Counted from the first letter of the stretch, positions 8,347 through 17,013 are shown. The stretch is DNA of 64,000 bases from Nocardia aobensis NBRC 100429 (GCF_000308375.1 NZ_BAFQ01000066.1:50331-114330), one strand, 5' to 3'. Notes: generated by a model from the letters alone, not told the origin. A program made the numbers and translations.

Positions 8347-8676
8347 TCAGGAGGCGCTGCCGGTCGAGAACGGCGAGTAACCGTAGCCGTACCCGTATCC
8401 GTAGCCACCCGACCACGGGCTGTTCCATCCCGGATAGAAGCCGCCGTAGCCTCCGCGCGGCAGGCCCCAGCCCGGCATTCCCCAACCACCGTGATGCCCC
8501 CAGCCGTGGTGGCCCCAGCCATGGATTTCCTGGGCCGGGGCCGGGGCTGGGGCCGCCGCCGGTTCGGCGAGAGCGGGGGTGGCGGCCGCCACGATCGGCG
8601 CCGCCGCGATGGCGACCGTGATCACGGTGCGTGACATGCGGGTGCGGAGCTTCGAGGGCAGGTCGTTTCGAACCAT
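8347..8676 (-). CDS. Small secreted Gly/His/Trp/Tyr-rich protein
   Basis: A 109-residue protein with a classic signal peptide: positive N-terminus, hydrophobic TVITVAIAAAPIVAAATPAL, and an AxA-type cleavage site near ALAEPA. The mature part starts with a Pro/Ala linker, then has HGWGHHGWGHHGGWG, followed by a Gly/Tyr tract ending GYGYGYGYGYSPF. There is no cysteine. The clustered histidines could bind Cu, Ni or Zn, and the aromatic repeats could stick to the wall or to other proteins; neither is shown. The start could be the internal ATG 13 codons in. Upstream DNA holds two palindromes (8714-8733 and 8754-8779), so it may be regulated. Confidence 0.7.
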   Translation of the reverse strand: MVRNDLPSKLRTRMSRTVITVAIAAAPIVAAATPALAEPAAAPAPAPAQEIHGWGHHGWGHHGGWGMPGWGLPRGGYGGFYPGWNSPWSGGYGYGYGYGYSPFSTGSAS

Positions 8677-8713
8677 CGGAATTCCTTCGGTACGTGTCTC
8701 GGTCGTATCCGTC

Positions 8714-8733
8714 CGCGGCCCGATCGGGCCGCG
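8714..8733. repeat. Perfect 20-base palindrome in the leader of the secreted-protein gene
   Basis: CGCGGCCCGATCGGGCCGCG reads the same on both strands. It lies 38 bases upstream of the minus-strand start at 8676, in the expected 5' leader, where it could form an RNA stem or bind a dimeric regulator. Confidence 0.5.
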
Positions 8734-8753
8734 CGACTAGCTTGACGTCATTT

Positions 8754-8779
8754 AATGTACCGCTGTTTAACGGTACGTT
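8754..8779 (-). promoter_or_regulatory. Operator-like inverted repeat upstream of the secreted Gly/His-rich gene
   Basis: The arms AATGTACCG (8754-8762) and CGGTACGTT (8771-8779) are an inverted repeat with one mismatch and an eight-base spacer, the size and layout of a TetR-family operator. It sits about 80 bases upstream of the secreted-protein gene. No regulator gene is adjacent. Confidence 0.45.
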
Positions 8780-8858
8780 CAAGAGCGTCGAAAAGATGAC
8801 ATGACTACGAGTGGGCCTTCGAAGGGGGGCGCCGCACACGGGACGGGCGCCGCACCGC

Positions 8859-8874
8859 CGGCCGTGATCGGCCG
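8859..8874 (-). terminator. Possible hairpin downstream of asnB
   Basis: CGGCCG, four-base loop TGAT, CGGCCG lies 34 bases past the asnB stop. The stem is short and there is no T-run, so this is a weak terminator candidate. Confidence 0.25.
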
Positions 8875-8907
8875 CGGTACGACGCCCGCGTCGCTGGTAT
8901 CCGCCGG

Positions 8908-10833
8908 CTAGAGCCGCACGGGGTAGGTCGGCTCCTGGATATCGGGCTTGATGCGGTCTTCGACGAAGATGCCGTGCCAGATCATGAACACCAGCAGCGT
9001 CCACAGGCGACGGCTGTGGTCGCCGTTGCCGGCCCGGTGCGCCTCGAGCATGGCCTTGATCGCGGACTTGTCCAGCAGATGGTCGGTCTGCGATTCCGCG
9101 ATCTGGGTGGCGGCCCAGTCGAAGAGTTCCGGTCCGCGCAGCCAGTGCCGCAGCGGCACCGGGAAGCCCAGTTTCGGCCGGTGCAGCACATGCGGCGGGA
9201 CGATCGTCTCGAGCGCGCGGCGCAGCGCGTACTTGGTGGTCTCCTTGGTGATCTTCTGCTGATACGGGATCTGCTCGGCGACCGCGAACACCTCGGGATC
9301 CAGGAACGGGACCCGCAACTCGAGCGAATTGGCCATGGTCATCTTGTCGGCCTTGACCAGGATGTCGCCGCGCAACCAGGTGAACAGGTCCAGATGCTGC
9401 ATGCGCGCCACCGGATCCCAGCCGCGCGAGCGCGCGTAGATCGGGGCCGTCACATCCTGATGCGTCCACTCCGGGCGGAATTCGCGCAGCACCGAACGCA
9501 ACTGGGCGTCGTTGAAGCTGCGGGCATTGCCGTAGTAGCGCTGCTCGAGCGGCAGCGAACCGCGGTGCAGCAGGCTCTTGCCGCGCGTCCCGTCCGGAAT
9601 CCGGTCCGAGAGCTTGCCGGCCAGCCGCCGCACGCCCTTCGGCAGGTACTCGAAAGGCTTGAGCGACAACGGTTCCCGATAGATCGTATAGCCGCCGAAC
9701 AGCTCGTCGGAACCCTCGCCGGAGAGCACCACCTTGACGTGCTTGCGGGCCTCCTGGGCCACGAAATACAGCGGCACCAGCGCCGGATCGGCCACCGGAT
9801 CGTCGAGGTACCAGACGATCTCGGGGATCGCGCCGGCGAATTCCTCGGGGCTGACGGTGCGGATGAAATGCTTCGCGCCGATCGCCTCCGCGGTCTCGGC
9901 CGCCACATCGGCCTCCGAATACCCCTCCCGCTCGAACGCCGAGGTGAAGGTGAGCAGATTCGGGTTGTGCCGGATCGCCAGCGCCGCGATGGCGGTGGAG
10001 TCGATGCCGCCGGACAGGAAGGCGCCGACGGTGACGTCCGCGCGCATGTGCTTGGCGACCGAATCCTCGAGCACCGACGCGATCTCGCGGTAGCGGGCCT
10101 CCTCCGAGCCGGCCGCGAACGGGCGCACCCGGAAGTTCGGCTCGAAGTAACGGGTGACTTCCGGCGCGGCGCCGGGGCGCAGGGTGGCGTAGCAGCCCGA
10201 TTCCAGGCGGCGGATGTTCGCGTGCAGCGATTCCGGCTCCGGCACGTACTGCAGCACCGTGTAGTGCTCGAGCGCGCGCGGATCCAGTGCGTCCGAGAGA
10301 TTCAGGGCCGGCAGCAGTTCCAGCAGGCTCTTCTTCTCGCTGGCATAGGCGGTGCCGCCCGGGCCGGTAGCCAGGAACAGCGGCTTGATACCGAACGGGT
10401 CGCGGGCCAGTACCAGCTCCTGGGTCTCGGTGTCCCAGATGGCGAAGGCGAACATGCCGCGCAGCTTGGAGAATGCCGCGGTGCCCCAGTGGTGATAGGC
10501 CGCGACGATCGCCTCACCATCCCCCTCGGTGGCGAACCGCGCCCCGAACTCCTCGCTCAGCTGCGCGCGCAACTCCAGGTAGTTGTAGATCTCACCGTTG
10601 AACGCCAGCGCATAACGCTGCGTATTCTCCGGCGGACCCCAGCGCAGCGGCTGATGCGAATGCTCGATGTCGATGATCGACAGGCGGTTGAAGCCCAGGA
10701 TGATGTGTTCGTCGTGCCAGGTGCCGCGCTCGTCCGGGCCGCGATGGCGCCCGCACTGCAAGGCGTCGTACACCTGCTGTACGACGGAGTCGGTGGCCAC
10801 ATCGGCGGTCAGAAATCCCAGCAGTCCACACAC
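8908..10833 (-). CDS. asnB: Asparagine synthetase (glutamine-hydrolysing)
   Basis: AsnB converts aspartate to asparagine with ATP and glutamine; in mycolata it is also linked to amidation-related traits. The 641-residue protein starts MCGLLGF, so Cys2 becomes the N-terminal glutaminase nucleophile after Met removal, and this fixes the GTG at 10833. The glutaminase domain has RGPDERG and NGEIYNY; the synthetase domain has the PP-loop SGGIDST and SGEGSDELFGGY. The frame stays open upstream to 12720, but that part is antisense to ctaC and ctaF. It is divergent from ctaC, an arrangement I recall from M. tuberculosis (Rv2201 and Rv2200c). Confidence 0.95.
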   Translation of the reverse strand: MCGLLGFLTADVATDSVVQQVYDALQCGRHRGPDERGTWHDEHIILGFNRLSIIDIEHSHQPLRWGPPENTQRYALAFNGEIYNYLELRAQLSEEFGARFATEGDGEAIVAAYHHWGTAAFSKLRGMFAFAIWDTETQELVLARDPFGIKPLFLATGPGGTAYASEKKSLLELLPALNLSDALDPRALEHYTVLQYVPEPESLHANIRRLESGCYATLRPGAAPEVTRYFEPNFRVRPFAAGSEEARYREIASVLEDSVAKHMRADVTVGAFLSGGIDSTAIAALAIRHNPNLLTFTSAFEREGYSEADVAAETAEAIGAKHFIRTVSPEEFAGAIPEIVWYLDDPVADPALVPLYFVAQEARKHVKVVLSGEGSDELFGGYTIYREPLSLKPFEYLPKGVRRLAGKLSDRIPDGTRGKSLLHRGSLPLEQRYYGNARSFNDAQLRSVLREFRPEWTHQDVTAPIYARSRGWDPVARMQHLDLFTWLRGDILVKADKMTMANSLELRVPFLDPEVFAVAEQIPYQQKITKETTKYALRRALETIVPPHVLHRPKLGFPVPLRHWLRGPELFDWAATQIAESQTDHLLDKSAIKAMLEAHRAGNGDHSRRLWTLLVFMIWHGIFVEDRIKPDIQEPTYPVRL

Positions 10834-11199
10834 TGCGTCGAGAACCTCGTTTCCGGATCGGGTACGCGGAGAACATTCGAAACCAGTCCCCGAGTATGCC
10901 GCACCGCGGGCCTGCTCGTCGCCTCGCTGGGCGGCGGTCGCGCTCGCCAGGGATTTCGCGTACGGGCGCGTGAGCGGCGCGGAGGTACGGCCGGGGATCG
11001 CACCCGGTGGCCGGTGTGTCGAAAGCGACCCGGGCACAACGCGGGAGGCGGTTTGGTCTACGCTGCGTAGTACTCGGGAACTCTCGTGGTCGGCCGCGCG
11101 TTCGGTGCGGCTCGCGGAAGGCTCCCGAACGTGCTGAAAACGCGCCGCCCGGCATCCGGGTGGCGCCGTGTCGGATGGACGACCAGGAAGGCGTTGAGC
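10834..11199. promoter_or_regulatory. Divergent asnB/ctaC intergenic region
   Basis: A 366-base region between the two divergent starts, so it should carry both promoters. A 13-base palindrome CTACGCTGCGTAG lies at 11058-11070, and its TACGCT could be a -10 box for ctaC. AGGAAGG at 11184-11190 is the ctaC ribosome binding site. I see no other gene. Confidence 0.45.
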
Positions 11200-12288
11200 G
11201 TGGCGCACAAGGCGAGCGAAGCGATAGGGGCACGACCCGCCCGGGTACGGCGGGGCCGCATCCTTCGGCGGGCCGGGCTGGCGGTGTCCATGGGGATCAC
11301 CGTGATGCTCGTCTCGGGCTGCTCGATCGACAATCCCGTGCTTCGGTTCGGCTGGCCCTCGGGTGTGACCCCGCAGGCGACCCGGATGCGGGAACTGTGG
11401 ACGTGGTCGGTCGTCGCCGCCCTGGCGATGGGTGTGCTGGTCTGGGGCCTGACCTTCTGGACCGTGGCCTTCCACCGCAAGAAGAAGAACTCCCCGGAGT
11501 TCCCGCGGCAGACCGGCTACAACGTGCCGCTGGAGCTGACCTACACCGCGATTCCGTTCGTGATCATCGCGGTGCTGTTCTACTTCACCGTGGTCGTGCA
11601 GAACTACGTGCACGAGAAGACCTCGAACCCCGATGTGGTCGTCGACGTGACCGCGTTCCAGTGGAACTGGAAGTTCGGCTACCAGAAGGTCGTCGGCCAG
11701 AACGGCCAGGTCCACGACGGTGTCGACCAGACCCGTCAGGCGATGAACGAGCAGATTCAGAGCGAGTACAAGGAGCGCACCGCCGACGGCCACCCGCAGC
11801 CGGGTCCGCTGCACGGCCTGCCCGCCAACGACATCTCCTACCTGCACTACGACAAGGTGGAGACCGTCGGCTCGTCCAACGAGATCCCGGTGCTGGTGCT
11901 GCCGACCAACAAGGTCGTGGAATTCCAGCTGGCCTCCGCCGACGTCATCCACTCCTTCTGGGTGCCGGAGTTCCTGTTCAAGCGCGACGTGATGCCGAAC
12001 CCGAAGGAAAACCACTCCGACAACACCTTCCAGATCACCAAGATCGAGCACGAGGGTGCCTTCGTCGGCCGCTGCGCGGAGATGTGCGGTACTTTCCACT
12101 CGATGATGAACTTCGAAGTGCGTGCCGTGACGCCGGACAAGTTCGACAAGTACATCGCCGCCCGCGAAGCGGGTAAGACCAATGCCGAGGCCCTGTCGAG
12201 CATCGGCGAGTCGCCGGTCGCGACGACCACGCATCCGTTCGACACCCGTCGCACCGCGCGTGAAGCCAGCCAGGCCGAGAGCAAGTAA
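11200..12288 (+). CDS. ctaC: Cytochrome c oxidase subunit II, lipoprotein
   Basis: Subunit II of the aa3 oxidase carries the CuA centre that takes electrons from the QcrC dihaem cytochrome. The GTG at 11200 is preferred because AGGAAGG lies eight bases upstream; frames from 11086 are open but without an RBS. The lipobox LVSGC puts the modified Cys at residue 41. Two transmembrane helices follow (near TWSVVAALAMGVLVWGL and AIPFVIIAVLFYFTVVV), then AFQWNWKFGY, the loop specific to actinobacterial CtaC, and the CuA site CAEMCGTFHSMM. ctaF follows after 18 bases. The rest of the respiratory supercomplex is 21 kb away at 33.4 kb. Confidence 0.95.
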   Translation: MAHKASEAIGARPARVRRGRILRRAGLAVSMGITVMLVSGCSIDNPVLRFGWPSGVTPQATRMRELWTWSVVAALAMGVLVWGLTFWTVAFHRKKKNSPEFPRQTGYNVPLELTYTAIPFVIIAVLFYFTVVVQNYVHEKTSNPDVVVDVTAFQWNWKFGYQKVVGQNGQVHDGVDQTRQAMNEQIQSEYKERTADGHPQPGPLHGLPANDISYLHYDKVETVGSSNEIPVLVLPTNKVVEFQLASADVIHSFWVPEFLFKRDVMPNPKENHSDNTFQITKIEHEGAFVGRCAEMCGTFHSMMNFEVRAVTPDKFDKYIAAREAGKTNAEALSSIGESPVATTTHPFDTRRTAREASQAESK

Positions 12289-12306
12289 GAAGGGTACTGA
12301 ACTGAC

Positions 12307-12723
12307 ATGAAGGTCGAAGCACGCATCTTCGAGCTGCTCACGGTGTTCTTCATCATCGTGGCGGTTGTCTACGGATTCTTCACCGGCCAGTCCCGCACCG
12401 GCGTCGAGTGGGCGGGTACCACCGCCATCGTGCTGACCGCCGGACTGACGCTGATCGTCGGCACCTACTTCCGCTTCGTGGCCCGCCGCCTGGATCTGCG
12501 CCCCGAGGACTACGAAGAGGCCGAGATCATCGACGGCGCCGGCGACCTGGGCTTCTTCTCGCCCGGCAGCTTCTGGCCCATCCTGCTGGCCGGTTCCGCC
12601 TCGGTCACCGCGCTCGGCTTCGCGTTCTTCCAGTACTGGCTGATCGGCCTGGGCGTGCTCTGTGTCCTGGCCTCGGTCGCCGGCCTGGTGTTCGAGTACC
12701 ACGTGGGACCCGAGAAGCACTGA
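12307..12723 (+). CDS. ctaF: Cytochrome c oxidase subunit IV (actinobacterial)
   Basis: A 138-residue membrane protein that forms the small subunit IV of the actinobacterial aa3 oxidase. The N-terminus [15 protein letters not shown] is typical, with about four hydrophobic helices and a short soluble loop at [10 protein letters not shown]. It lies 18 bases after ctaC and is followed by a strong bidirectional terminator region. The ATG at 12307 is preceded by a weak RBS in the ctaC stop region, consistent with co-translation. Confidence 0.93.
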   Translation: MKVEARIFELLTVFFIIVAVVYGFFTGQSRTGVEWAGTTAIVLTAGLTLIVGTYFRFVARRLDLRPEDYEEAEIIDGAGDLGFFSPGSFWPILLAGSASVTALGFAFFQYWLIGLGVLCVLASVAGLVFEYHVGPEKH

Positions 12724-12743
12724 GCATCTGACGGCAGTCGCGA

Positions 12744-12767
12744 GCGCCCCGGCTTCGGCCGGGGCGC
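12744..12767 (+). terminator. Terminator after ctaF
   Basis: GCGCCCCGGC, loop TTCG, GCCGGGGCGC is a perfect ten-base stem with a stable tetraloop, followed by TTCGTCGTT. It lies 20 bases past the ctaF stop. Confidence 0.8.
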
Positions 12768-12808
12768 TTCGTCGTTGCGGGGGCCGTTCGAGATACTGCC
12801 GGAAAAGC

Positions 12809-12840
12809 CGAACGCCCCGACATGTCTGCCGGGGCGTTCG
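12809..12840. terminator. Second hairpin between convergent ctaF and FAD oxidase genes
   Basis: CGAACGCCCCG, ten-base loop, CGGGGCGTTCG forms a perfect eleven-base stem 16 bases beyond the minus-strand stop at 12856. It can serve the FAD oxidase gene and back up the ctaF terminator. Confidence 0.65.
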
Positions 12841-12855
12841 GTCTACGCACAGGGT

Positions 12856-14139
12856 TCAGTCGGGGGTGTGATAGCGGCGGGCGCGTTCGGAGCGGCAGAT
12901 GTCGTCGATGCCGGAGGTGATCTCACGCATCAGTTCCGGTGCGCCGGAGCGGCCGGAGTAGGTGCCGGTGGGGCGCAGGCGGCAGGTGAAGGTGATGAAG
13001 CCGTGGTCCTCGCCCGCGGATTCGTGCAGATCCGGGGAGCGCACGCCGTAGGTCATGGCGGAGATGACCGTGATGGCGCCGCTGCGTTCGCGGTGGTCGG
13101 CGAACAGGTCGTGCAGCCGGTGGAAGACGGTGCTGTAGCTGCTCATGGGCGCGAAGACCGCCACCCGGTAGGCGGGGCCGCGCTCGGAGGAGCTGATCAC
13201 CGTGTCGGCGAGATATTCGGCGTCGCGCAGCGTCAGCACCTTCGGCGCGAACATCAGCGCGCCGGCGGCGGCGTTGCGCACCGGCATACCGGCGCGGCCG
13301 CCCGCGGCGGAGGCGATGGCGCCCAACGACTTTCGCGCCCGCGCACCCAGTTCACGGCGGGCCCGCAGTGAGGGGGTGGCGGTGGTGGGATGCAGACTCG
13401 ACCACTGGCCGAAGCGGACCGTGCCGAGCTGGATGTTGCCGGTGCCGACCGGTCGCGACACCCGCAGCGGCGCGGTGTCGACCCAGCGGCCGACCTGCAG
13501 CAGGGCGTCGCCGGGGCGGGTGATCTCGGCGTGCGAGTGTTCGACGAACGTGTCGAAGTCGAGGAATCGGTGCGCGTCGGACGTCAGCCAGGTGTGGTCC
13601 TTGTCGACCTCGATGGCTTGCAGCGTCAGCGCCGTGATGATGCCGGTGCGCCCGGCTCCGCCGAGGATGCGCCGGAAGCGGTCGGCGTGATGGGTGCGCC
13701 CGCAGGTGCCGAATCGACCCTCGGGGTCCACGTATTCGAGGGCGACCACGTTGTCGCTGAACATGCCGTAGCGGTGTGAGGCCGCGCTGAGCCCGCCGAC
13801 GGCCGCGAAACCGCCGGCGGTGATCTCGCGGTGGTCGCCGACGATCGGCAGCCCCAGGCCGTGCGCGGCCAGGGTGCGATCGATATCGGACAGGCGTGCG
13901 CCGGCCTGCACCCGCACCAGTCGCGCGTCGGCGTCCACCGCCTGCACGCGGTTCATCCGCCGCAGCGACATCACGATGCGACGGTCGGGCGGGGCCGGTT
14001 CGTCGTCGAGCTGCTCGCTGCTGTGGTCGCCGCCGCGCACGGTCAGCGGTTGCGGTCGTGAATCTCGCACTGTGCGAACGACATCCGCGGTGTCGCGGGG
14101 CAGGTATTCCTCCGGAAGAGCAGCGAGCGTGGTACTCAT
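12856..14139 (-). CDS. FAD-binding oxidoreductase (VAO/PCMH type)
   Basis: A 427-residue flavoprotein with an N-terminal PCMH FAD-binding domain: TVRGGDHSSEQ, then RVQAGARLSDIDRTL, then GLPIVGDHREITAGGFAAVGG. These are the usual pyrophosphate-binding stretches of the vanillyl-alcohol oxidase superfamily. The C-terminal part is less conserved and does not identify the substrate. The HH-type covalent FAD attachment is not obvious: the GGDHSS stretch has one His where many members have one too. The ATG at 14139 (MSTTLAALPEEY) is chosen because the sequence before it is Arg-rich and runs into the intergenic region. It is on the minus strand directly before the CPBP gene, 28 bases away. Confidence 0.8.
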   Translation of the reverse strand: MSTTLAALPEEYLPRDTADVVRTVRDSRPQPLTVRGGDHSSEQLDDEPAPPDRRIVMSLRRMNRVQAVDADARLVRVQAGARLSDIDRTLAAHGLGLPIVGDHREITAGGFAAVGGLSAASHRYGMFSDNVVALEYVDPEGRFGTCGRTHHADRFRRILGGAGRTGIITALTLQAIEVDKDHTWLTSDAHRFLDFDTFVEHSHAEITRPGDALLQVGRWVDTAPLRVSRPVGTGNIQLGTVRFGQWSSLHPTTATPSLRARRELGARARKSLGAIASAAGGRAGMPVRNAAAGALMFAPKVLTLRDAEYLADTVISSSERGPAYRVAVFAPMSSYSTVFHRLHDLFADHRERSGAITVISAMTYGVRSPDLHESAGEDHGFITFTCRLRPTGTYSGRSGAPELMREITSGIDDICRSERARRYHTPD

Positions 14140-14167
14140 GGCCTCAAAGCTAACCACAGTAGCGGCG

Positions 14168-15079
14168 CTACGTCTGCACCGAAGTTCGCGGTGCAGGTGC
14201 GGGGGTTTTCGCAATCGGCGCGAAGGCGAACAGTGCGGTCGCCACGGCCGCCCACAGGATCCACCCCGGGATGCCGGAACCGCCCAGCAGCGTGTGCGCG
14301 TGCTCGCTCGAGTCGGCCGACTGCAGGGCGCCGAAGATCATCGCTCCGCCGTTCCACGACGCGTGCGCGATCGCCGCGGGCCACACGCTGGCCGACCGCA
14401 GGCGCAGCCAGCCGAGGACGGCGCCGAAGCAGATGCAGAACGGGATGTAGGCCGCCGCCGACCAGGCGCCGATATCGGTGAAGCCGTAACCGAGCAGTGT
14501 CAGCGGGGCGTGCCAGAGGGCCCAGACGACACCGGTCGCGATCAGCGCCACGAGCGTGCCGTAGCGGGAGATCAATTGCGGCAGTAGCCATCCGCGCCAG
14601 CCGATTTCTTCGCCGAGCGCGTTCGGCAGTGTCGAGATGACGACCGTCGTCAGCGTCTCGAGCAGCAACGCGACCACCATCGAGGTGTCGAGCTTGTCCA
14701 GATCGAAATGGAACCAGCCGAGCGCCGCGCTGATCTCGTAGGCGATCCACAAGACCATCTGCGTACCGAGCCAGGCGGCGACGATCAACCGGGCGGTGCG
14801 CGCAGGTGCCGGACCGAGGCCGAGGCCGACGTCGGCGGCGAAGCCGGGAGCCGCCGGGACGCCCGGTGCCGCGGGGCGCGCGAGGACGGGCTGCCCCATC
14901 CTCGACCGCGCGACCAGAACGGCCACTGTCGGCGCGAACATCATCAGGGCCGCCCCCTCGTGCAGCCAGGGGACCGATTCCAGCCCTTTTCCGTCGATCC
15001 AGGGAATCGACGCGAGCACCCACGCGAGTGCGTACGCCACCACGATGTAGGTGGCGATATCCGAACGCCGAGCAATCAT
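14168..15079 (-). CDS. CPBP family intramembrane metalloprotease
   Basis: A 303-residue membrane protein with about eight hydrophobic segments. It shows the three CPBP (CAAX protease/bacteriocin-processing) motifs: EEIGWRGWLLPQL, then WALWHAPLTLLGYG, and HASWNGG. The paired glutamates and histidines form the intramembrane metal site. Bacterial members are often linked to peptide processing or bacteriocin immunity; no such partner is visible nearby, although the FAD oxidase gene lies 28 bases downstream in the same direction. The ATG at 15079 is at the start of the first hydrophobic helix. Confidence 0.85.
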   Translation of the reverse strand: MIARRSDIATYIVVAYALAWVLASIPWIDGKGLESVPWLHEGAALMMFAPTVAVLVARSRMGQPVLARPAAPGVPAAPGFAADVGLGLGPAPARTARLIVAAWLGTQMVLWIAYEISAALGWFHFDLDKLDTSMVVALLLETLTTVVISTLPNALGEEIGWRGWLLPQLISRYGTLVALIATGVVWALWHAPLTLLGYGFTDIGAWSAAAYIPFCICFGAVLGWLRLRSASVWPAAIAHASWNGGAMIFGALQSADSSEHAHTLLGGSGIPGWILWAAVATALFAFAPIAKTPAPAPRTSVQT

Positions 15080-15453
15080 AAGTCCGTCCTTGCGACTGAA
15101 TCCGATGCCGATCGGGATCGGCCGTCACCTCTCCGGCACTCGGCGCCCCCGGATACTTCGACGCGGGGGATGTGGGATCGGTTCCCGCGCAGTGTGGTTC
15201 GGATGGTGCGTCCGCCGATGTGCGGGCGTGCCGGGCGAGGGGAGTTGGGACGCACCGTGAACTTTTCGTGCAAACCGCCACTGGAAATGCGGAAAACCGC
15301 CGGATTCGGCGAGGTTTGCACGATTAGTTCACCCAGCACCCGACTTGCTAGTTCACCCAGCACCCGACTTGCCGACGCTTACCGTGCTGATCCGGATGTG
15401 ACATCGGCTGCCGGGTGCTTGCCCGGACCGCGGGGGCGGGGTTGGGTGGAGGC
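15080..15453. other. Divergent intergenic region with a tandem repeat
   Basis: This 374-base gap between the CPBP and NAD(P)-binding genes carries two direct copies of a 24-base unit at 15325-15372. I find no convincing gene in it. Confidence 0.4.
15325..15372. repeat. Two tandem copies of a 24-base unit
   Basis: TAGTTCACCCAGCACCCGAC plus TTGC is repeated exactly head to tail (15325-15348 and 15349-15372), about 80 bases upstream of the gene at 15454. It could be a paired regulator site or a replication-slippage scar. Confidence 0.85.
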
Positions 15454-16221
15454 ATGAGCACAGTGCTGGTGACCGGTGGGACAGGCGCGCTCGGGCGGCA
15501 CATCGTGGATCGGCTGCGCGAACGCGGGCACGACGTGCGGGTGCTCTCGCGACGCCCGGGTGCGGGAACGCACGTGGGGGATCTGGCGACGGGGGCCGGT
15601 GTGCGCGACGCTGCCGAGGGTGCGGAGTCGATCGTGCACGCGGCCTCGGACTTCCGGCGGTTCGGCAAACCGGATATCGAGCAGACGCGGAATCTGCTCG
15701 CGGCCGCCGGGGGAGCGCGGCATCTGATCTACGTGTCGATCGTCGGCATCGACCGCATCCCCTTCGGCTACTACCGCAAGAAACTCGCCTGCGAACACCT
15801 GATCGCCGACAGCGGTGTGCCGCATACGATTCAGCGCGCCACCCAATTCCACGACCTGATCGCCGCGGTGCTCGCCGGGGTGCAGAAGCTTCCGATCGCC
15901 CCGCTGCCCTTGGATTTCCGTTTCCAGCCGGTCGCCACCGAAGATGTGGCCACCCGCCTGGCCGACCTCGTCGAAGGCGAACCCCGCAGCCGTGCGGCAG
16001 ATTTCGGTGGACCGCAGGTATCCACGCTGGGCGAGTTGGTGAAGACGTGGCAGCAGCATTACGGGCGCCCTCGGCGGACGGTGCCGCTCCCGCTCCCCGG
16101 CGAGATCGCGCAGAGCTTCCGTGCCGGCGACAACACCTGTCCCGAGCACGCCGACGGCACCCGCACGTGGGCCGACTACGTCGCGGCGAACCCGGGCCCC
16201 AGCTACCGGCTGCGTGGTTGA
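15454..16221 (+). CDS. NAD(P)-binding atypical SDR (NmrA/epimerase-like)
   Basis: A 255-residue Rossmann-fold protein starting MSTVLVTGGTGALGRHIVDRL, with the GxxGxxG NAD(P)-binding motif in the first 20 residues, then RVLSRRPGAGTHVGDL and a YYRKK in place of the strict YxxxK. It belongs to the atypical SDR/NmrA group, many of which act on quinones or sense NADPH. Substrate unknown. The GGTGGAGGC region just before 15454 contains the RBS. Its 3' end overlaps the convergent phosphotransferase gene by 19 bases. Confidence 0.82.
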   Translation: MSTVLVTGGTGALGRHIVDRLRERGHDVRVLSRRPGAGTHVGDLATGAGVRDAAEGAESIVHAASDFRRFGKPDIEQTRNLLAAAGGARHLIYVSIVGIDRIPFGYYRKKLACEHLIADSGVPHTIQRATQFHDLIAAVLAGVQKLPIAPLPLDFRFQPVATEDVATRLADLVEGEPRSRAADFGGPQVSTLGELVKTWQQHYGRPRRTVPLPLPGEIAQSFRAGDNTCPEHADGTRTWADYVAANPGPSYRLRG

Positions 16222-16985
16222 TCCGCCGGGGACAGGCGCTCGAGCACGCCGGCCAGCCCGCTGCGGATATGCGCGGCCGAGCCGGTCTCGAGGCCGTGGG
16301 TCACCTCGTGCCACGGCCCGAGCCGATGCCACACCGACGCCCGGCTGCGGAGTTCGCCCGTCACCCCGTACGCGGCGGTTACGGCGTTCGAGAATTCGGG
16401 TGGCGCGCCGTACAGCGCCCACGCCAGGTCGATGGCCGGATCGCCGAGGTGCGCATCGCCGAAATCGATCATGCCGGTGATGCGGCCGGCCTCGACCAGG
16501 ATGTGCTCGGGACCGATATCGCCGTGTACGACGGTATCGGCGGGAAGTTCGCGGGCCGCGTCGAGCAGGGCCAGCGCCGCGGGACGATGAGCGCTCGGTA
16601 GCAGCGGGGCGACGTCGGCGCGAAACTGTTCGAAGGTCTCGTTCCAGGCGTGCCGGGCCTGCTCTGCCGGTGCCAATCCGTGCTCGATCGCCGTCGTCGC
16701 GGGGCAGTCGTGCAGGGCGCGCAGGAATCGGCCGATCAGCAAACCCTGTTCGGCACAGGGTGTTTCGATTGCGCACCCCGGAATCAACGCATGGCGTACG
16801 ACGAGCGGGTCCTCTCCGGCCACCCGAGGGACCGGCACCTGCAACGGCAGCTGTGCCGCCAGCCACGGCAGCAGCCGCGTTTCGCGCAGCAGTTGCGCGG
16901 CGACCTCCGGGCGACGCGGCCGCCGCTCGACCCAGCGACCGTCGACCAAGGTCGCCACGGTATCCCAGCCTCCGGAAAACTCCAT
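16203..16985 (-). CDS. Aminoglycoside/macrolide phosphotransferase-family kinase
   Basis: A 260-residue APH-fold kinase. The catalytic block is VVHGDIGPEHILVEAG, with His in place of the usual Asn of HGDxxxxN, a variant I recall from macrolide 2'-phosphotransferases; the DFG equivalent is IDFGDAHLGDP. These define the ATP and Mg2+ site. It might phosphorylate a macrolide or other hydroxylated small molecule, but no substrate can be read from sequence. The ATG at 16985 begins at MEFSGGWDTV. The PASTA lipoprotein gene lies 28 bases upstream on the same strand. Confidence 0.78.
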   Translation of the reverse strand: MEFSGGWDTVATLVDGRWVERRPRRPEVAAQLLRETRLLPWLAAQLPLQVPVPRVAGEDPLVVRHALIPGCAIETPCAEQGLLIGRFLRALHDCPATTAIEHGLAPAEQARHAWNETFEQFRADVAPLLPSAHRPAALALLDAARELPADTVVHGDIGPEHILVEAGRITGMIDFGDAHLGDPAIDLAWALYGAPPEFSNAVTAAYGVTGELRSRASVWHRLGPWHEVTHGLETGSAAHIRSGLAGVLERLSPADQPRSR

Positions 16986-17013
16986 GGCGCGACCGTAACG
17001 CGACGGCCGCGGT

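Noticed and set aside
8024..9469. A 481-codon minus-strand frame over the DUF2277 gene
   Set aside because: The MCRNI start at 8293 is the true start; the upstream part is antisense to asnB.
8908..12720. A 1270-codon frame running from the asnB stop to 12720
   Set aside because: Only the 641 codons from the GTG at 10833 encode asnB (MCGLLGF). The rest is antisense to ctaC and ctaF and low in complexity.
14191..14587. Plus-strand frames opposite the CPBP and FAD oxidase genes
   Set aside because: Antisense shadows; both minus-strand genes have clear motifs.
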